Of a stretch of DNA of 64,000 bases, positions 25,266-34,119 are shown one piece after another (within the stretch, counting starts at the first letter, position 1; every line of letters starts with the position of its first letter). The notes below the pieces were generated by a model. That model saw only the letters and a program-made list of their open reading frames with translations. It was not told the origin of the DNA and searched no databases. The DNA is from Acidovorax sp. 107 (GTDB taxonomy: Bacteria; Pseudomonadota; Gammaproteobacteria; Burkholderiales; Burkholderiaceae_C). The stretch is taken from positions 2,994,001 through 3,058,000 of the forward strand of contig NZ_QBTZ01000001.1 in NCBI RefSeq assembly GCF_003058055.1, written 5' to 3'. Made by a program: the position numbers and the translations under genes.

Positions 25266-25788
25266 CCCTCAAACTGCGCTGGCGCAGGTGGCAGAAGCCA
25301 GCGCCGCCACTGCAGCCCCGCTGTCGGGCGCGCGGTTGGCGGGGCAGGGCGTGCTGCGCTTTCTGGGGTTTGAGATCTACCGCGCGCGGCTGTGGGTGCA
25401 ACCCGGCTTTGACGCCGACAACTACGCTGCCCACCCTTTGGCGCTGGAGCTGACCTACCACCGCGATTTTTCGGCGGACGCCATCGCCAAGCGCTCCATC
25501 GAGGAGATGCGCCGCGTGGGCAGCTTCACGCCCCAGCAGGCCACGCGCTGGCAGCAGGCACTGGCCGCCGCCTTGCCGGATGTGAAGGCCGGCGACCGGC
25601 TGCTGGGCCTGTACCAGCCCGGCGCAGGCGCCGTGTTCAAGATGGGCGGGCGTGTGGTGGGCGAGGTGCCCGACGCCGAGTTCTCGCGCCTGTTCTTCGG
25701 CATCTGGCTGTCGCCACAGACCTCCGAGCCCGGACTGCGGCAAGAGCTGATCGCCGCCACCCGCACGGCGGGCCAAGGGCAGCAATGA
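25213..25788 (+). CDS. Exported chalcone-isomerase-like protein
   Basis: 191 aa, predicted periplasmic, with a chalcone-isomerase-like fold (PF16036 type). The signal peptide is MKNIAITAIFTSALMAFG followed by cleavage near ALAQV. Family motifs include GVLRFLGFEIYRARLWV, LELTYHRDFSADAIAKRSIEEMRR and the C-terminal FFGIWLSPQTSEPGLR. No catalysis is established for bacterial members; fatty-acid binding is known for relatives of this fold, which would suit its place after a fatty-acyl methyltransferase. The signal-peptide codons come from an interspersed repeat. The stop overlaps the MFS start (ATGA). Confidence 0.87.
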   Translation: MKNIAITAIFTSALMAFGPQTALAQVAEASAATAAPLSGARLAGQGVLRFLGFEIYRARLWVQPGFDADNYAAHPLALELTYHRDFSADAIAKRSIEEMRRVGSFTPQQATRWQQALAAALPDVKAGDRLLGLYQPGAGAVFKMGGRVVGEVPDAEFSRLFFGIWLSPQTSEPGLRQELIAATRTAGQGQQ

Positions 25789-27083
25789 CCACCCACACGC
25801 CCATTCGCGCCGGCCAAGGCCTGGCCTATGGGCTGCTGGGCCTGCCGCTGGCGTTCGTCGCACTGCCTCTTTACGTGCTGCTGCCCAACCACTACGCCCG
25901 CGAGTTCGGCATGCCGCTGGCCACGCTGGGGTCGGTGCTGCTGGCGGCGCGGCTGTTCGACGCGGTGTCGGACCCGCTGCTGGGCCGCCTGTCGGACTAC
26001 CTTTTTTACCGCTCGGTGCGCGCTGTGCTGGCAGTGGGCTCGGTGTCGGCAGTGGTACTGGCATTGGGGCTGACCAGCCTGTTCTTCCCGCAGGTAGCAG
26101 GGGCCGATGCGCTCATCGCCTGGGCGCTGGTGGCACTGCTCATCACCTACACCGCCTACAGCCAGCTGGGCATTGCGCACCAGTCCTGGGGCGCGCGGCT
26201 GGGCGGCGACGAGCTGCAGCGCGGCCGCATCGTGGCCTGGCGCGAGGGCGCTGCGCTGGTGGGCGTAGTGACGGCGTCGGTGTTGCCCGCGCTGCTGGGC
26301 CTGCCGGTCATGCTCAGCGTGTTTGCGCTCACCTTGCTGCTGGGCTGGTGGGCGTGGACGCGCGCGCCGCGCCCCACAAGTCACGCGGGCGCCGTGGCCG
26401 GCGTTTACCGCCCGCCCCAACGTGCGAGCCTGTGGCGGCCCTGGGGGCGGCCCGCCTTCCGCCGCCTGCTGGCGGTGTTCATGCTCAACGGCATTGCCAG
26501 CGCCATCCCGGCCACGCTGGTGCTCTTCTTCATCCAAGACCGCCTGCAGGCCCCGCCCGCGCAGGAGCCGATGTTCCTGGCCGCTTATTTCGTCTGTGCG
26601 GCGCTGTCCATCCCGCTGTGGCTGCGTGCCGTGGCGCGCTGGGGCCTGGCGCGCACCTGGCTGGCCGGCATGCTGCTGGCGATTGGCGTGTTCGTGTGGA
26701 CGGCGTTCCTGGGTGCGGGCGATGTGGTGCCATTCCTCATCGTCTGTGCGCTGTCGGGCGTGGCCCTTGGCACCGACCTGGCCCTGCCCAGCGCCTTGCT
26801 GGCCGGCGTGATTGCCGCCGAGGGCGACAGCGGCCAGCACGAGGGCGCTTACTTTGGCTGGTGGAACTTTGCCACCAAGCTCAACCTGGCGCTGGCCGCA
26901 GGCCTGGCGCTGCCGCTGCTGGGCTGGTGGGGCTACACGCCAGGCACACGCAGCGACGACGGCCTGCACACCCTGGGGCTGGCCTACGCCGTGCTGCCCT
27001 GCGCGCTCAAGCTGGCGGCGGCTGCAGCGCTGTACGCACTTTTATTGCGGCACCCACGCGGTGCAGCGCTGGCCGGAACCTGA
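25785..27083 (+). CDS. MFS transporter of the GPH/MelB-like family
   Basis: Inner-membrane carrier of 432 aa with about twelve hydrophobic helices. The N-terminal LPLAFVALPLYVLLPNHYARE and the early LFDAVSDPLLGRLSDY motif are typical of glycoside-pentoside-hexuronide symporters. In Rhodobacter a GPH-type carrier lies in the RpoE-dependent cluster RSP1087-1091 next to an SDR and a UfaD-type flavoprotein, so the family recurs in this context. Substrate unknown; a lipid or lipid-precursor role is inference. Overlaps the preceding gene by four bases. Confidence 0.88.
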   Translation: MTTHTPIRAGQGLAYGLLGLPLAFVALPLYVLLPNHYAREFGMPLATLGSVLLAARLFDAVSDPLLGRLSDYLFYRSVRAVLAVGSVSAVVLALGLTSLFFPQVAGADALIAWALVALLITYTAYSQLGIAHQSWGARLGGDELQRGRIVAWREGAALVGVVTASVLPALLGLPVMLSVFALTLLLGWWAWTRAPRPTSHAGAVAGVYRPPQRASLWRPWGRPAFRRLLAVFMLNGIASAIPATLVLFFIQDRLQAPPAQEPMFLAAYFVCAALSIPLWLRAVARWGLARTWLAGMLLAIGVFVWTAFLGAGDVVPFLIVCALSGVALGTDLALPSALLAGVIAAEGDSGQHEGAYFGWWNFATKLNLALAAGLALPLLGWWGYTPGTRSDDGLHTLGLAYAVLPCALKLAAAAALYALLLRHPRGAALAGT

Positions 27084-27107
27084 CTCCCCATACACAAGGC
27101 ACACCCC

Positions 27108-27650
27108 ATGATGCAACGACGCCTTCTCCTCTCCGCCGCAGTGGCTGCACCCGTGGTGCTGTCCGGCTGCGCCAGCCAGAACCTCGATGGCTACGCCAGC
27201 GAAAAACCGGCGCTGGACCTGGCCCAGTATTTCAACGGCAAGATCGACGCCTACGGCATCTTCCAGGACCGTAGCGGCCAGATCGTCAAACGCTTCACCG
27301 TGGTGATGGACTGCAGCTGGAAGGGCAACGAGGGTGTGCTGGACGAAGCCTTCACCCATTCCGACGGCACCACGCAGCGCCGCATCTGGCGTCTAACGAA
27401 GCATGCTGACGGCCGCTACACCGGCACGGCCGACGATGTGGTGGGCACGGCCAACGGCCAGACGCGCGGCAACGCCTTCCGCTGGAACTACACGCTGGCC
27501 CTGCCCGTGGACGGCAAGGTCTACAACGTGGACCTGGACGACTGGATGTACCTCATCGATGACCGCGTGATGCTCAACCGCGCCACCATGAGCAAGTTCG
27601 GCGTGCGGCTCGGAGAGATCACCCTGTCCTTCACCAAGCGCGCACCATGA
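27108..27650 (+). CDS. DUF3833 lipoprotein
   Basis: 180 aa from ATG 27108 (ATG 27111 equally possible). Lipoprotein signal ending in LSGC, Cys21 counting from 27108. The domain matches DUF3833 by its DLAQYFNGKIDAYGIFQDRSGQIVKRF opening and the WNYTLALPVDGKVYNVDLDDWMYLIDDRVMLNRA segment. The family is a partner of SDR and CFA-type genes in many proteobacteria, with no known activity. Its stop overlaps the SDR start (ATGA). Confidence 0.88.
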   Translation: MMQRRLLLSAAVAAPVVLSGCASQNLDGYASEKPALDLAQYFNGKIDAYGIFQDRSGQIVKRFTVVMDCSWKGNEGVLDEAFTHSDGTTQRRIWRLTKHADGRYTGTADDVVGTANGQTRGNAFRWNYTLALPVDGKVYNVDLDDWMYLIDDRVMLNRATMSKFGVRLGEITLSFTKRAP

Positions 27651-28429
27651 AACTCAACCCTCCCTTGCGCGACTGGAAGGGCCGCCGGGCCTGGCTCATC
27701 GGGGCCAGCAGCGGCATTGGTCGGGCCACGGCGGCAGCACTGCATGCGCGCGGCGCGCATGTCATTGTCTCGGCCCGGAGCAGCGATGCGCTGAACGCCT
27801 TTGTGGTGCAGCACCCTGGCAGCACGGCGCTGGCCTTTGACACGGCCGAACCGGCGCAGGTACAAGCCGCCGCCGCGCAGGTGCTGGCGGACGGTGCGCC
27901 CGACCTGGTGTGCTACTGCGCGGGCTACTACCGCGACATGCGCGCGACCGACTTCGACCTGACCGTGATGCTGCGCCACGAGCAGATCAACTACAACGGC
28001 GCACTGCATGTGCTGGCCGCTGTGCTGCCCGCCATGCTCACTGCGGCCCAGACGGGGCACCCTGGGCATGTGAGCCTGATCAGCAGCGTGGCGGGGTTCC
28101 GGGGCCTGCCCAAGAGCCTGGCCTACGGGCCCACCAAGGCCGCGCTCATCAACCTGGCCGAGGCGCTGTACCTGGACCTGCACGACCTGGGCCTCGGTGT
28201 GAGCGTGATCAACCCCGGCTTTGTGGCCACGCCGCTCACGGCGGGCAACGACTTCACCATGCCTGCGCTCATCTCGCCCGAAGCGGCAGCCGACGCCATC
28301 CTGCAGGGCTGGGCGCAGGGGCAGTTCGACATCCACTTCCCCAAGCGCTTTACGCGCGTGATGAAGCTGCTGCGGCTGCTGCCCTACCGGTGGTACTTTC
28401 CAGCCGTCCGCAAGTTCACGGGACTCTGA
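27647..28429 (+). CDS. Short-chain dehydrogenase/reductase (SDR)
   Basis: 260 aa classical SDR. Cofactor motif LIGASSGIGRATAAAL replaces the usual TGxxxGIG with the same glycines. The active site is Ser in SLISSVAG and Tyr/Lys in AYGPTKAAL, so catalysis is likely intact. C-terminal residues (FPKRFTRVMKLLRLLPYRWYF) are hydrophobic and basic and may contact the membrane. It would oxidise or reduce a hydroxyl/carbonyl of the lipid handled by the operon; the substrate is not readable. Confidence 0.9.
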   Translation: MKLNPPLRDWKGRRAWLIGASSGIGRATAAALHARGAHVIVSARSSDALNAFVVQHPGSTALAFDTAEPAQVQAAAAQVLADGAPDLVCYCAGYYRDMRATDFDLTVMLRHEQINYNGALHVLAAVLPAMLTAAQTGHPGHVSLISSVAGFRGLPKSLAYGPTKAALINLAEALYLDLHDLGLGVSVINPGFVATPLTAGNDFTMPALISPEAAADAILQGWAQGQFDIHFPKRFTRVMKLLRLLPYRWYFPAVRKFTGL

Positions 28430-28435
28430 GTTTCC

Positions 28436-28891
28436 ATGCAGCCCCCTTACACCGCACCCGCCACCGAAGAAGCCGTCACGCGCGTCATTGCGTTTTTTGA
28501 AAACCTATCGCCCGCCGATGTGGCGAGCATCGGCCAGTTCTACGCGCCCCAGGCGCGCTTCAAGGACCCGTTCAACGAGGTGGTGGGCGTGCCCGCCATC
28601 CAGGGCATCTTTGCCCACATGTTCGAGGCACTGGAGCAGCCGCGTTTTGTGGTCACGGGCCGCGTGGTGCAGGGGCAGCAGTGCTTTTTGACCTGGGACT
28701 TTTTATTCGCGTTCAAAGACTTCCACAAGGGCGTGACGCAGACGGTGCGTGGCGCCTCACACCTGGTGCTGGACGCCCAGGGCCAGGTGACCTTGCACCG
28801 CGACTACTGGGACGCAGCCGAGGAGCTGTACGAAAAGCTGCCCGTGGTCGGTGCATTGATGCGCTGGCTCAAAAAGCGCGCCAATAGCTGA
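28436..28891 (+). CDS. NTF2-like (SnoaL-type) small protein
   Basis: 151 aa, cone-shaped NTF2 fold by pattern: VTRVIAFFENLSPADVASIGQFYAPQARFKDPFNEVVGVPAIQGIF then FVVTGRVVQGQQCFLTWDFLF. Such proteins bind small hydrophobic ligands or act as isomerases and hydratases; no catalytic pair is clear. Last gene of the eight-gene operon, six bases after the SDR stop. It converges on the dehydratase gene at 28904 with a 12-bp gap and no visible terminator. Confidence 0.85.
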   Translation: MQPPYTAPATEEAVTRVIAFFENLSPADVASIGQFYAPQARFKDPFNEVVGVPAIQGIFAHMFEALEQPRFVVTGRVVQGQQCFLTWDFLFAFKDFHKGVTQTVRGASHLVLDAQGQVTLHRDYWDAAEELYEKLPVVGALMRWLKKRANS

Positions 28892-28903
28892 CGGTTCGGG
28901 CCT

Positions 28904-29809
28904 TCAACCCACGGCGCGGATGCGCGGGTGCCCCGGCAGCGGCACGGCGCGCTGCAGCACGCCTTCGGCCAGCCACAGCGCGCTGTTCCATGCGCGCTGC
29001 GCCACATAGGGCAGCGGCAGCTGCTGGTAGTCGTCGTTGAAGACTTCAAAGCTGTAGTCGCCCTGGTAGCCCATGCCGTCCAACGTGCGCACCAGCTCGG
29101 CCAGCGCCTGGCTGTGTACGCCCTCGCCGGGAAACACGCGAAAGTGCCGCGCAGTCTCGATGCGCTCCTGCACCGTGCGCGTCTCCTGCCACATGAAGTC
29201 CGACAGCTGCACGAGGTAGATCTTGGCCGGGTCCACATCCTCCAGGGCCGAGAGTGGCGTGCTGGTGGCGAACTGGTGGTACGAGTCGATGGCGAGGCCC
29301 AGGTTGGGGCAATCGGCCTGCTCCACAGCGGCCCAGGCCTGGTGCACCTCGTTGATGTGGCGGCCCCACGAGAGGCCTTCAAAGGCCACACGGATGCCGT
29401 GGGGCAGCGCCAGCAGGGCCAGCTTGCGCAGGTCGCGCGCAATGGCGTCGGCATCGGCCGTGGCGTGCGATGACGTGGAGCTGCAGGCCAGCAGCACGGG
29501 CGCGCCCAGGTCGCGCGCCATCAGGATCATCTGCTTGGCAATGTCCACCTTGTAGCTGTGCAGGTGGCCCGACAGGCCCTCGAAATCGCGCAGCACCTGA
29601 AAGCCCGTCACGCGCAGGCCACTGCTGCGCACCGCGTGCACGGCGGCCTCGATGCCCTCAGGGTGGCCCACGATGTCGCGCGCGGCCAGCATGATCTGGC
29701 CAAAGCCTGCGGCCTTGACCGCAGCGAGCTTGGCCTCCAGCGGCCCGGCCAGGCTGATGGTGTCCATGCCGAAATCGGCGACGTTGCGTTGCATGGTGGA
29801 TCGGCGCAT
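28904..29809 (-). CDS. 3-Dehydroshikimate dehydratase, TIM-barrel (QuiC-type, probable)
   Basis: 301 aa; converts 3-dehydroshikimate to protocatechuate. The AP-endonuclease-2/xylose-isomerase barrel places metal ligands at Glu144 (AFEGLSWGRHINE), Asp175 (LAIDSYHQF), Gln201 (LVQLSDF) and Glu255 (YSFEVFNDD), as in bacterial dehydroshikimate dehydratases. GGAG at 29817-29820 supports the start at 29809. In Pseudomonas QuiC this domain is fused to an HPPD-like domain; here that partner is the separate upstream gene, 15 bp away. Last gene of the TRAP/shikimate operon. Plain sugar isomerase is the main alternative. Confidence 0.82.
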   Translation of the reverse strand: MRRSTMQRNVADFGMDTISLAGPLEAKLAAVKAAGFGQIMLAARDIVGHPEGIEAAVHAVRSSGLRVTGFQVLRDFEGLSGHLHSYKVDIAKQMILMARDLGAPVLLACSSTSSHATADADAIARDLRKLALLALPHGIRVAFEGLSWGRHINEVHQAWAAVEQADCPNLGLAIDSYHQFATSTPLSALEDVDPAKIYLVQLSDFMWQETRTVQERIETARHFRVFPGEGVHSQALAELVRTLDGMGYQGDYSFEVFNDDYQQLPLPYVAQRAWNSALWLAEGVLQRAVPLPGHPRIRAVG

Positions 29810-29824
29810 GGGCGGTCTCCAGGC

Positions 29825-30724
29825 TCAGCGCGCGTCGAGCACCAGCTCGAAGCTGGGCGATGCGGCATCGGCGCGCGTGAGGGCGCCGCGCGTGCCGGTG
29901 TGCACGCCCGTGGGCGACTCCACAAACTCCACTCCCCGCGCACGCAGCGCCTGAACGGTGGCCAGCACGTCGGGCGTGCCAAAGGCCACGCGCTGCAGCA
30001 GCTCCTCGGGGTCGGCATCCAGCGCATCGACCTGCGGCTCAATCAGTTGCCAGTGCAATGTGCCGCACGGGCTGGACAGAATACGGCCGTGGGTGAGCAC
30101 GCCAAACGACTGGTTGGGCGCCAGCTCGGCGAAGCCGAACAGCTCGCTGTAGAAGTGGATCCAGTCCGCCGCGCGCCCCAGGCCGATGTACTGCACCACG
30201 CCGAACAGGTGCAGGTCTTGCAGTGCGGGCGGGCGGGGGTTGACGGTGGGGATGGTCACAAAGTCCACATCGTAGATGGAGAACTCTTTCCAGCGGTCCA
30301 CAAAGTAGATGCGGCTGGCGCCCACGCCGTGGATGGCGGGGATGTTCAGCTCCATCACCTCGACCTCGGTGTGCACGGCCCAGGCGCCCAGCTCCAGCAC
30401 GCGGCGGTAGGCGGCGGCCGTGTTGTTCACGCGGAAGGCGACTGCGGTGAGCACGGGCGTCTCGCTGAGCGCGGCTGGCGCGTGCAGCCCGGTGCGCTCG
30501 GCATCCTGGTGGGCGTTGACGATGATGTTCATGTCGCCCTGGCGGTACAGCAGCACCTCGCGCGAGCGGTGGCGCGCCACGGGCTGAAAGCCCATGCGCT
30601 CCAGCGCCTGGCCCAGCGCCTGTGGGCGGCTGGTGGCGTATTCGATGAACTCCACGCCCTGCAGGCCGAGGGGGTTGGGCAGTTCGCCCAGCGCTTCGCG
30701 GGCGGCCATCATCGGGGTGCTCAT
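29825..30724 (-). CDS. HPPD-like VOC-fold protein, partner of the dehydratase
   Basis: 299 aa; related to 4-hydroxyphenylpyruvate dioxygenase and to the C-terminal half of fused QuiC. ATG 30724 follows AAGGAG by about 8 bases; a longer upstream frame is rejected. The two-module VOC layout is clear (VEFIEYATSRPQALGQALERMGF; YIGLGRAADWIHFYSELFGF). By eye the expected metal His positions are Val176/177 (LFGVVQYIGL) and Arg245 (LLQRVAFGT), leaving only Glu293 (FELVLDAR), so dioxygenase activity is doubtful. Function may be structural or regulatory for the dehydratase. Confidence 0.8.
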   Translation of the reverse strand: MSTPMMAAREALGELPNPLGLQGVEFIEYATSRPQALGQALERMGFQPVARHRSREVLLYRQGDMNIIVNAHQDAERTGLHAPAALSETPVLTAVAFRVNNTAAAYRRVLELGAWAVHTEVEVMELNIPAIHGVGASRIYFVDRWKEFSIYDVDFVTIPTVNPRPPALQDLHLFGVVQYIGLGRAADWIHFYSELFGFAELAPNQSFGVLTHGRILSSPCGTLHWQLIEPQVDALDADPEELLQRVAFGTPDVLATVQALRARGVEFVESPTGVHTGTRGALTRADAASPSFELVLDAR

Positions 30725-30761
30725 GGGGTTGGCTCCTTGTGGTTTGCTGCGGGCGATGGCA

Positions 30762-31670
30762 TCAGCGGGTACTGACCAGGCGGCGGAAATGCGCGTCCAT
30801 GCGCGCGGCATCGGGCGCCTCGCCAGTGAACAGCTCAAACGCGCCCACGGCCTGACCCACGGCCATGCCGCCGCCGTCCGACACCCGGCAGCCCAGCGCG
30901 CGCGCGGCCTGCACCAGCGCGGTGTCGAGCGGGAAATACACCACCTCGGACACCCACATGGCGGGCCGCAGCAGCGCCACGTCCAGCGGCAGGCCGGGCA
31001 GTTTGTCCATGCCCGTGGGCGTGGCGTGGATCAGGCCGGTGGCTTGTGCCATGGCCGTTTGGATGTCAGCCGCTTCGGCCCGGGCGCCGTAGAGTGCGTT
31101 CACGTCGGCCGCCAGTTGCGCTGCGCGCTCGGGCTGTGCATCGACGATGCTCAGGTGCTCGGCGCCCAGGCGCAGCACGGCATGGGCAATCGCAGCGCCC
31201 GCACCGCCTGCGCCCAGCAGCACCACGCGGCGCAGGTCGGCGCCGGGCAGCGCGCGGGTAAAGCCCCAGGCCCAGCCCGATCCATCGGTGTTGTGCCCCA
31301 CCAGTTGTCCGTCACGGATAACCACGGTATTCACGGCGCCCATGGCTCGCGCTTCTTCGGACAGGCTGTCGAGGTGCGGGATCACTGCCTGCTTGCAGGG
31401 GTAGGTCACGTTGCAGCCGGCGTAACCCATGATGCGCGCCGCTGACAACAACGTGGGCAGATGCTCCACCGAGGAGGCCGAGCGGTCCAGGTCGATGAGC
31501 TGGTAGTGCAGGCGCATGCCGTGGTGGCGTGCTTCTTCTTCGTGCAGCGCAGGCGACAGCGACTTCTGGATGCCGGCACCGATCAGCCCGATCAGCACCT
31601 TGCGAGGGCTTGTGGATGGCATGGTGGACGTGGGTGTAGTGACCGGGGGTTCAAGCAGCTGGGTGCTCAT
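30762..31670 (-). CDS. Shikimate dehydrogenase, catabolic NAD-type
   Basis: 302 aa; interconverts shikimate (perhaps also quinate) and the 3-dehydro acid. Substrate motif QKSLSPALHEEEA, catalytic Lys93 (NVTYPCKQ) and Asp129 (HNTDGSGW). The cofactor loop LLGAGGAGAA is followed by VDAQPERA: an acidic Asp177 at the end of the second strand, where NADP enzymes have NRT-like residues, suggests NAD. That fits oxidation of shikimate for catabolism. Start 31670 is not supported by a strong ribosome site; 31622 is possible. It lies between dctP and the HPPD-like gene in one transcription unit. Confidence 0.88.
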   Translation of the reverse strand: MSTQLLEPPVTTPTSTMPSTSPRKVLIGLIGAGIQKSLSPALHEEEARHHGMRLHYQLIDLDRSASSVEHLPTLLSAARIMGYAGCNVTYPCKQAVIPHLDSLSEEARAMGAVNTVVIRDGQLVGHNTDGSGWAWGFTRALPGADLRRVVLLGAGGAGAAIAHAVLRLGAEHLSIVDAQPERAAQLAADVNALYGARAEAADIQTAMAQATGLIHATPTGMDKLPGLPLDVALLRPAMWVSEVVYFPLDTALVQAARALGCRVSDGGGMAVGQAVGAFELFTGEAPDAARMDAHFRRLVSTR

Positions 31671-31751
31671 GGGGCAGGCGGGATACGGGGTGAATGCACG
31701 GCCGGGCGTGGCGGGGCCACTGGCGGCCGTGCGGGGTGGTCAGCGTGGGGC

Positions 31752-32756
31752 TTACTTGCCGCCGCGCAGCTTGGCCAGCGTGGCGTAAACCTCTTTCACC
31801 GTCTCGGCACCCACTTTTTCGCTGTGCTTTTCGACCACGGGCTTGACCTTGGCGCGCAGCTTGTCCAGCTCGGCGGGCGAGAACTCGGACACCTGCATGC
31901 CGGCCTTCTTGAGGTCTTCCAGCGCCACGTTGGCCTGCACGCGCGACACACCGCGCTGGAAGGTGGTGGCCTCAGCCATGGCGTCGGTCACTGCCTTCTG
32001 GTCGGCAGGGTTGAGGCTGTCCCAGAACTTCTTGCTCACGAGCACGGCCTGGGGGTTGTACATGTGGCGCGTGACGGTGAGGTACTTTTGCACCTCGGAG
32101 AACTTGGACGACAGGATGGTGGAAAACGGGTTCTCCTGGCCGTCCACGGCCTTTTGCTCCATGGCGGTGTACAGCTCGGGGAACGGCATGGGCACGGCGT
32201 TGGCACCCAGCGCGTTGAACATGTCGATGTAGATGGGCGACTGGATCACGCGGATCTTGAGGCCCGCAATGTCCTCGGCCTTGGTGATGGGACGCTTGCT
32301 GTTGGTGAGATTGCGAAAGCCCAGCTCCCAATAACCGAGGCCCACCAGGTTCTTGGCCTGCAGCTTGTCGAGCAGCTTCTTGCCGAAGGGGCCATCCGTC
32401 ACGGCGTCGGCTTCTTGCGGCGTGGCGAACAGGAACGGGAAGTCGTAGATGCCGAATTCCTTGGCCTGGGCAGACAGGATGCCGGCGTTGAGCACGGTCA
32501 TCTCCACCGTGCCACCTTGCAGCGCCGACACGGTCTGCAGGTCGCCGCCCAGGGTGCCTCCAGGGAAGAGCTTCACGGCAATGCGGCCGTTGGTCTTGGC
32601 CGCCACCAGGTCGGCAAACTTTTGCGCGCCCTGGGCCTGGGGGTGGTCCTTCTGGTTCTGGAAGGCGAACTTGATGGTGCGTTCCTGTGCCTGCGCGGCG
32701 GGCAGCAGCGATGCGGCGACGAGGGCCGTGGCGAGCAGGGTTTTGAGCAGCTTCAT
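31752..32756 (-). CDS. TRAP transporter solute-binding protein (DctP family)
   Basis: 334 aa periplasmic receptor. Signal peptide MKLLKTLLATALVAASLLPA, cleavage near AQAQE. The DctP/Smp fold is shown by FADLVAAKTNGRIAVKLFPGGTLGG, the carboxylate-binding Arg region ITKAEDIAGLKIRVIQSP and PFPELYTAMEQKAVDGQENPF. It delivers an organic acid to the DctQM permease encoded upstream. With shikimate dehydrogenase and dehydroshikimate dehydratase downstream, shikimate or quinate is the likely ligand, which is inference from context. Confidence 0.92.
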   Translation of the reverse strand: MKLLKTLLATALVAASLLPAAQAQERTIKFAFQNQKDHPQAQGAQKFADLVAAKTNGRIAVKLFPGGTLGGDLQTVSALQGGTVEMTVLNAGILSAQAKEFGIYDFPFLFATPQEADAVTDGPFGKKLLDKLQAKNLVGLGYWELGFRNLTNSKRPITKAEDIAGLKIRVIQSPIYIDMFNALGANAVPMPFPELYTAMEQKAVDGQENPFSTILSSKFSEVQKYLTVTRHMYNPQAVLVSKKFWDSLNPADQKAVTDAMAEATTFQRGVSRVQANVALEDLKKAGMQVSEFSPAELDKLRAKVKPVVEKHSEKVGAETVKEVYATLAKLRGGK

Positions 32757-32811
32757 GGGATGGTCTCCTTGGGTTTTGGGCGGGCAAAAACGGTAGGTGC
32801 GGGAGGGCGTG

Positions 32812-34092
32812 TCAGCCCCCCAGCAGGCGCAAGGGCACAGTCACGATGGACGGGAACAGCACCAGCAGGAACATGACGATGAACTGCGCCACCATGAACG
32901 GCATGACGCCCCGGGTGACCTGCGACATGGAAATGCGGCCGACCCCGGCCACCACGTTGAGCACGGTGCCCACGGGCGGCGTGATGAGGCCAATGGCGTT
33001 GTTGATGATGAACAGCACGCCGAAATACACCGGGTCGATGCCCGCCGCCTTGACCACCGGCATCAGCACGGGCGTGAGGATGAGGATGGTGGGCGTCATG
33101 TCCATGGCGGTGCCCACCACCATGACCAGCACCATGATCGCAATCAGCAAGAGCGTCTGGTTGCCCATGAAGGGCTCCAGCATGCCGATGACAGCGGACG
33201 GAAGATCGGCCACGGTGATGAGCCAGGCCGACACCATGGCCGCAGCGACCAGGAACATGACCACGGCACTGGTGCGTGCGGAGGTCTGGAAGATATCCAC
33301 CAGCTGGCGCAGGGTCAGCTCGCGGTACACGACCATCGCGACAAACAACGAGTAGACGGCAGCCACCACAGCGGCCTCGGTGGGGGTAAACACCCCCATG
33401 CGCAGCCCCACCAGGATGATGATGGGCAGACCCAGGGCCCACACGGCCTCGCGCAGCGCCAGCAGCAGCTCGGCGCGTGTTGCGCGCTTGGGCGGCGCCA
33501 CGTTCTCGCGCCGCACCAGCCACCACCACGTCACGGCCAGCGAGAGCCCCAGCAGCACGCCCGGAACAATGCCCGCCAGGAACAGCTTGCTGATGGACAC
33601 GTTGGCGGCCACGCCGAAGATTACAAAACCGATGGACGGCGGGATGACTGGCGCGATGATCCCGGCAGAGGCAATCAGGCCTGCCGAACGCTCCTTGTTG
33701 TGCCCAGCCGCCACCATCATCGGAAGCAGCAGCGACGCCAAGGCCGCCGCATCCGCCACGGCCGAGCCGGACACAGCCGCCAAGATCACGGCCGCCATGA
33801 TGGCCACATAGCCCAGGCCACCGGGAACATGGCCCACCACGGTGAGCGCCAGCTTCACGATGCGCTTGGACAACCCCCCCACATTCATGATCTCGCCCGC
33901 CAACATGAAGAAGGGCACGGCCAGCAGCGGGAAGCTGTCCGCGCCGTTGATGACGTTCTGCGCCAGGATCTGCGCGTCGAACAGGTCCAGATGCCACATC
34001 AGCGCCACGCCGCAGATCAGCAGCGCGTAAGCGATGGGGACGCCGATCGCCATGGCAAGCAGCAGGGAGCCCAGGAAGATGGTGACGGTCAT
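32812..34092 (-). CDS. TRAP transporter large permease (DctM family)
   Basis: 426 aa, about twelve hydrophobic segments, sodium-coupled transport subunit of the TRAP system. Typical motifs are FLGSLLLAMAIGVPIAYALL at the N-terminus, FFMLAGEIMNVGGLSKRIV, and MTPTILILTPVLMPVVKAAGIDPVYFGVLFIINNAIGLITPPVG. It lies 27 bp after dctQ and 55 bp before dctP, in the normal QMP order. Confidence 0.93.
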   Translation of the reverse strand: MTVTIFLGSLLLAMAIGVPIAYALLICGVALMWHLDLFDAQILAQNVINGADSFPLLAVPFFMLAGEIMNVGGLSKRIVKLALTVVGHVPGGLGYVAIMAAVILAAVSGSAVADAAALASLLLPMMVAAGHNKERSAGLIASAGIIAPVIPPSIGFVIFGVAANVSISKLFLAGIVPGVLLGLSLAVTWWWLVRRENVAPPKRATRAELLLALREAVWALGLPIIILVGLRMGVFTPTEAAVVAAVYSLFVAMVVYRELTLRQLVDIFQTSARTSAVVMFLVAAAMVSAWLITVADLPSAVIGMLEPFMGNQTLLLIAIMVLVMVVGTAMDMTPTILILTPVLMPVVKAAGIDPVYFGVLFIINNAIGLITPPVGTVLNVVAGVGRISMSQVTRGVMPFMVAQFIVMFLLVLFPSIVTVPLRLLGG

Positions 34093-34119
34093 GGTGCGCG
34101 TTCCAGTGCAAAAGGGGGA

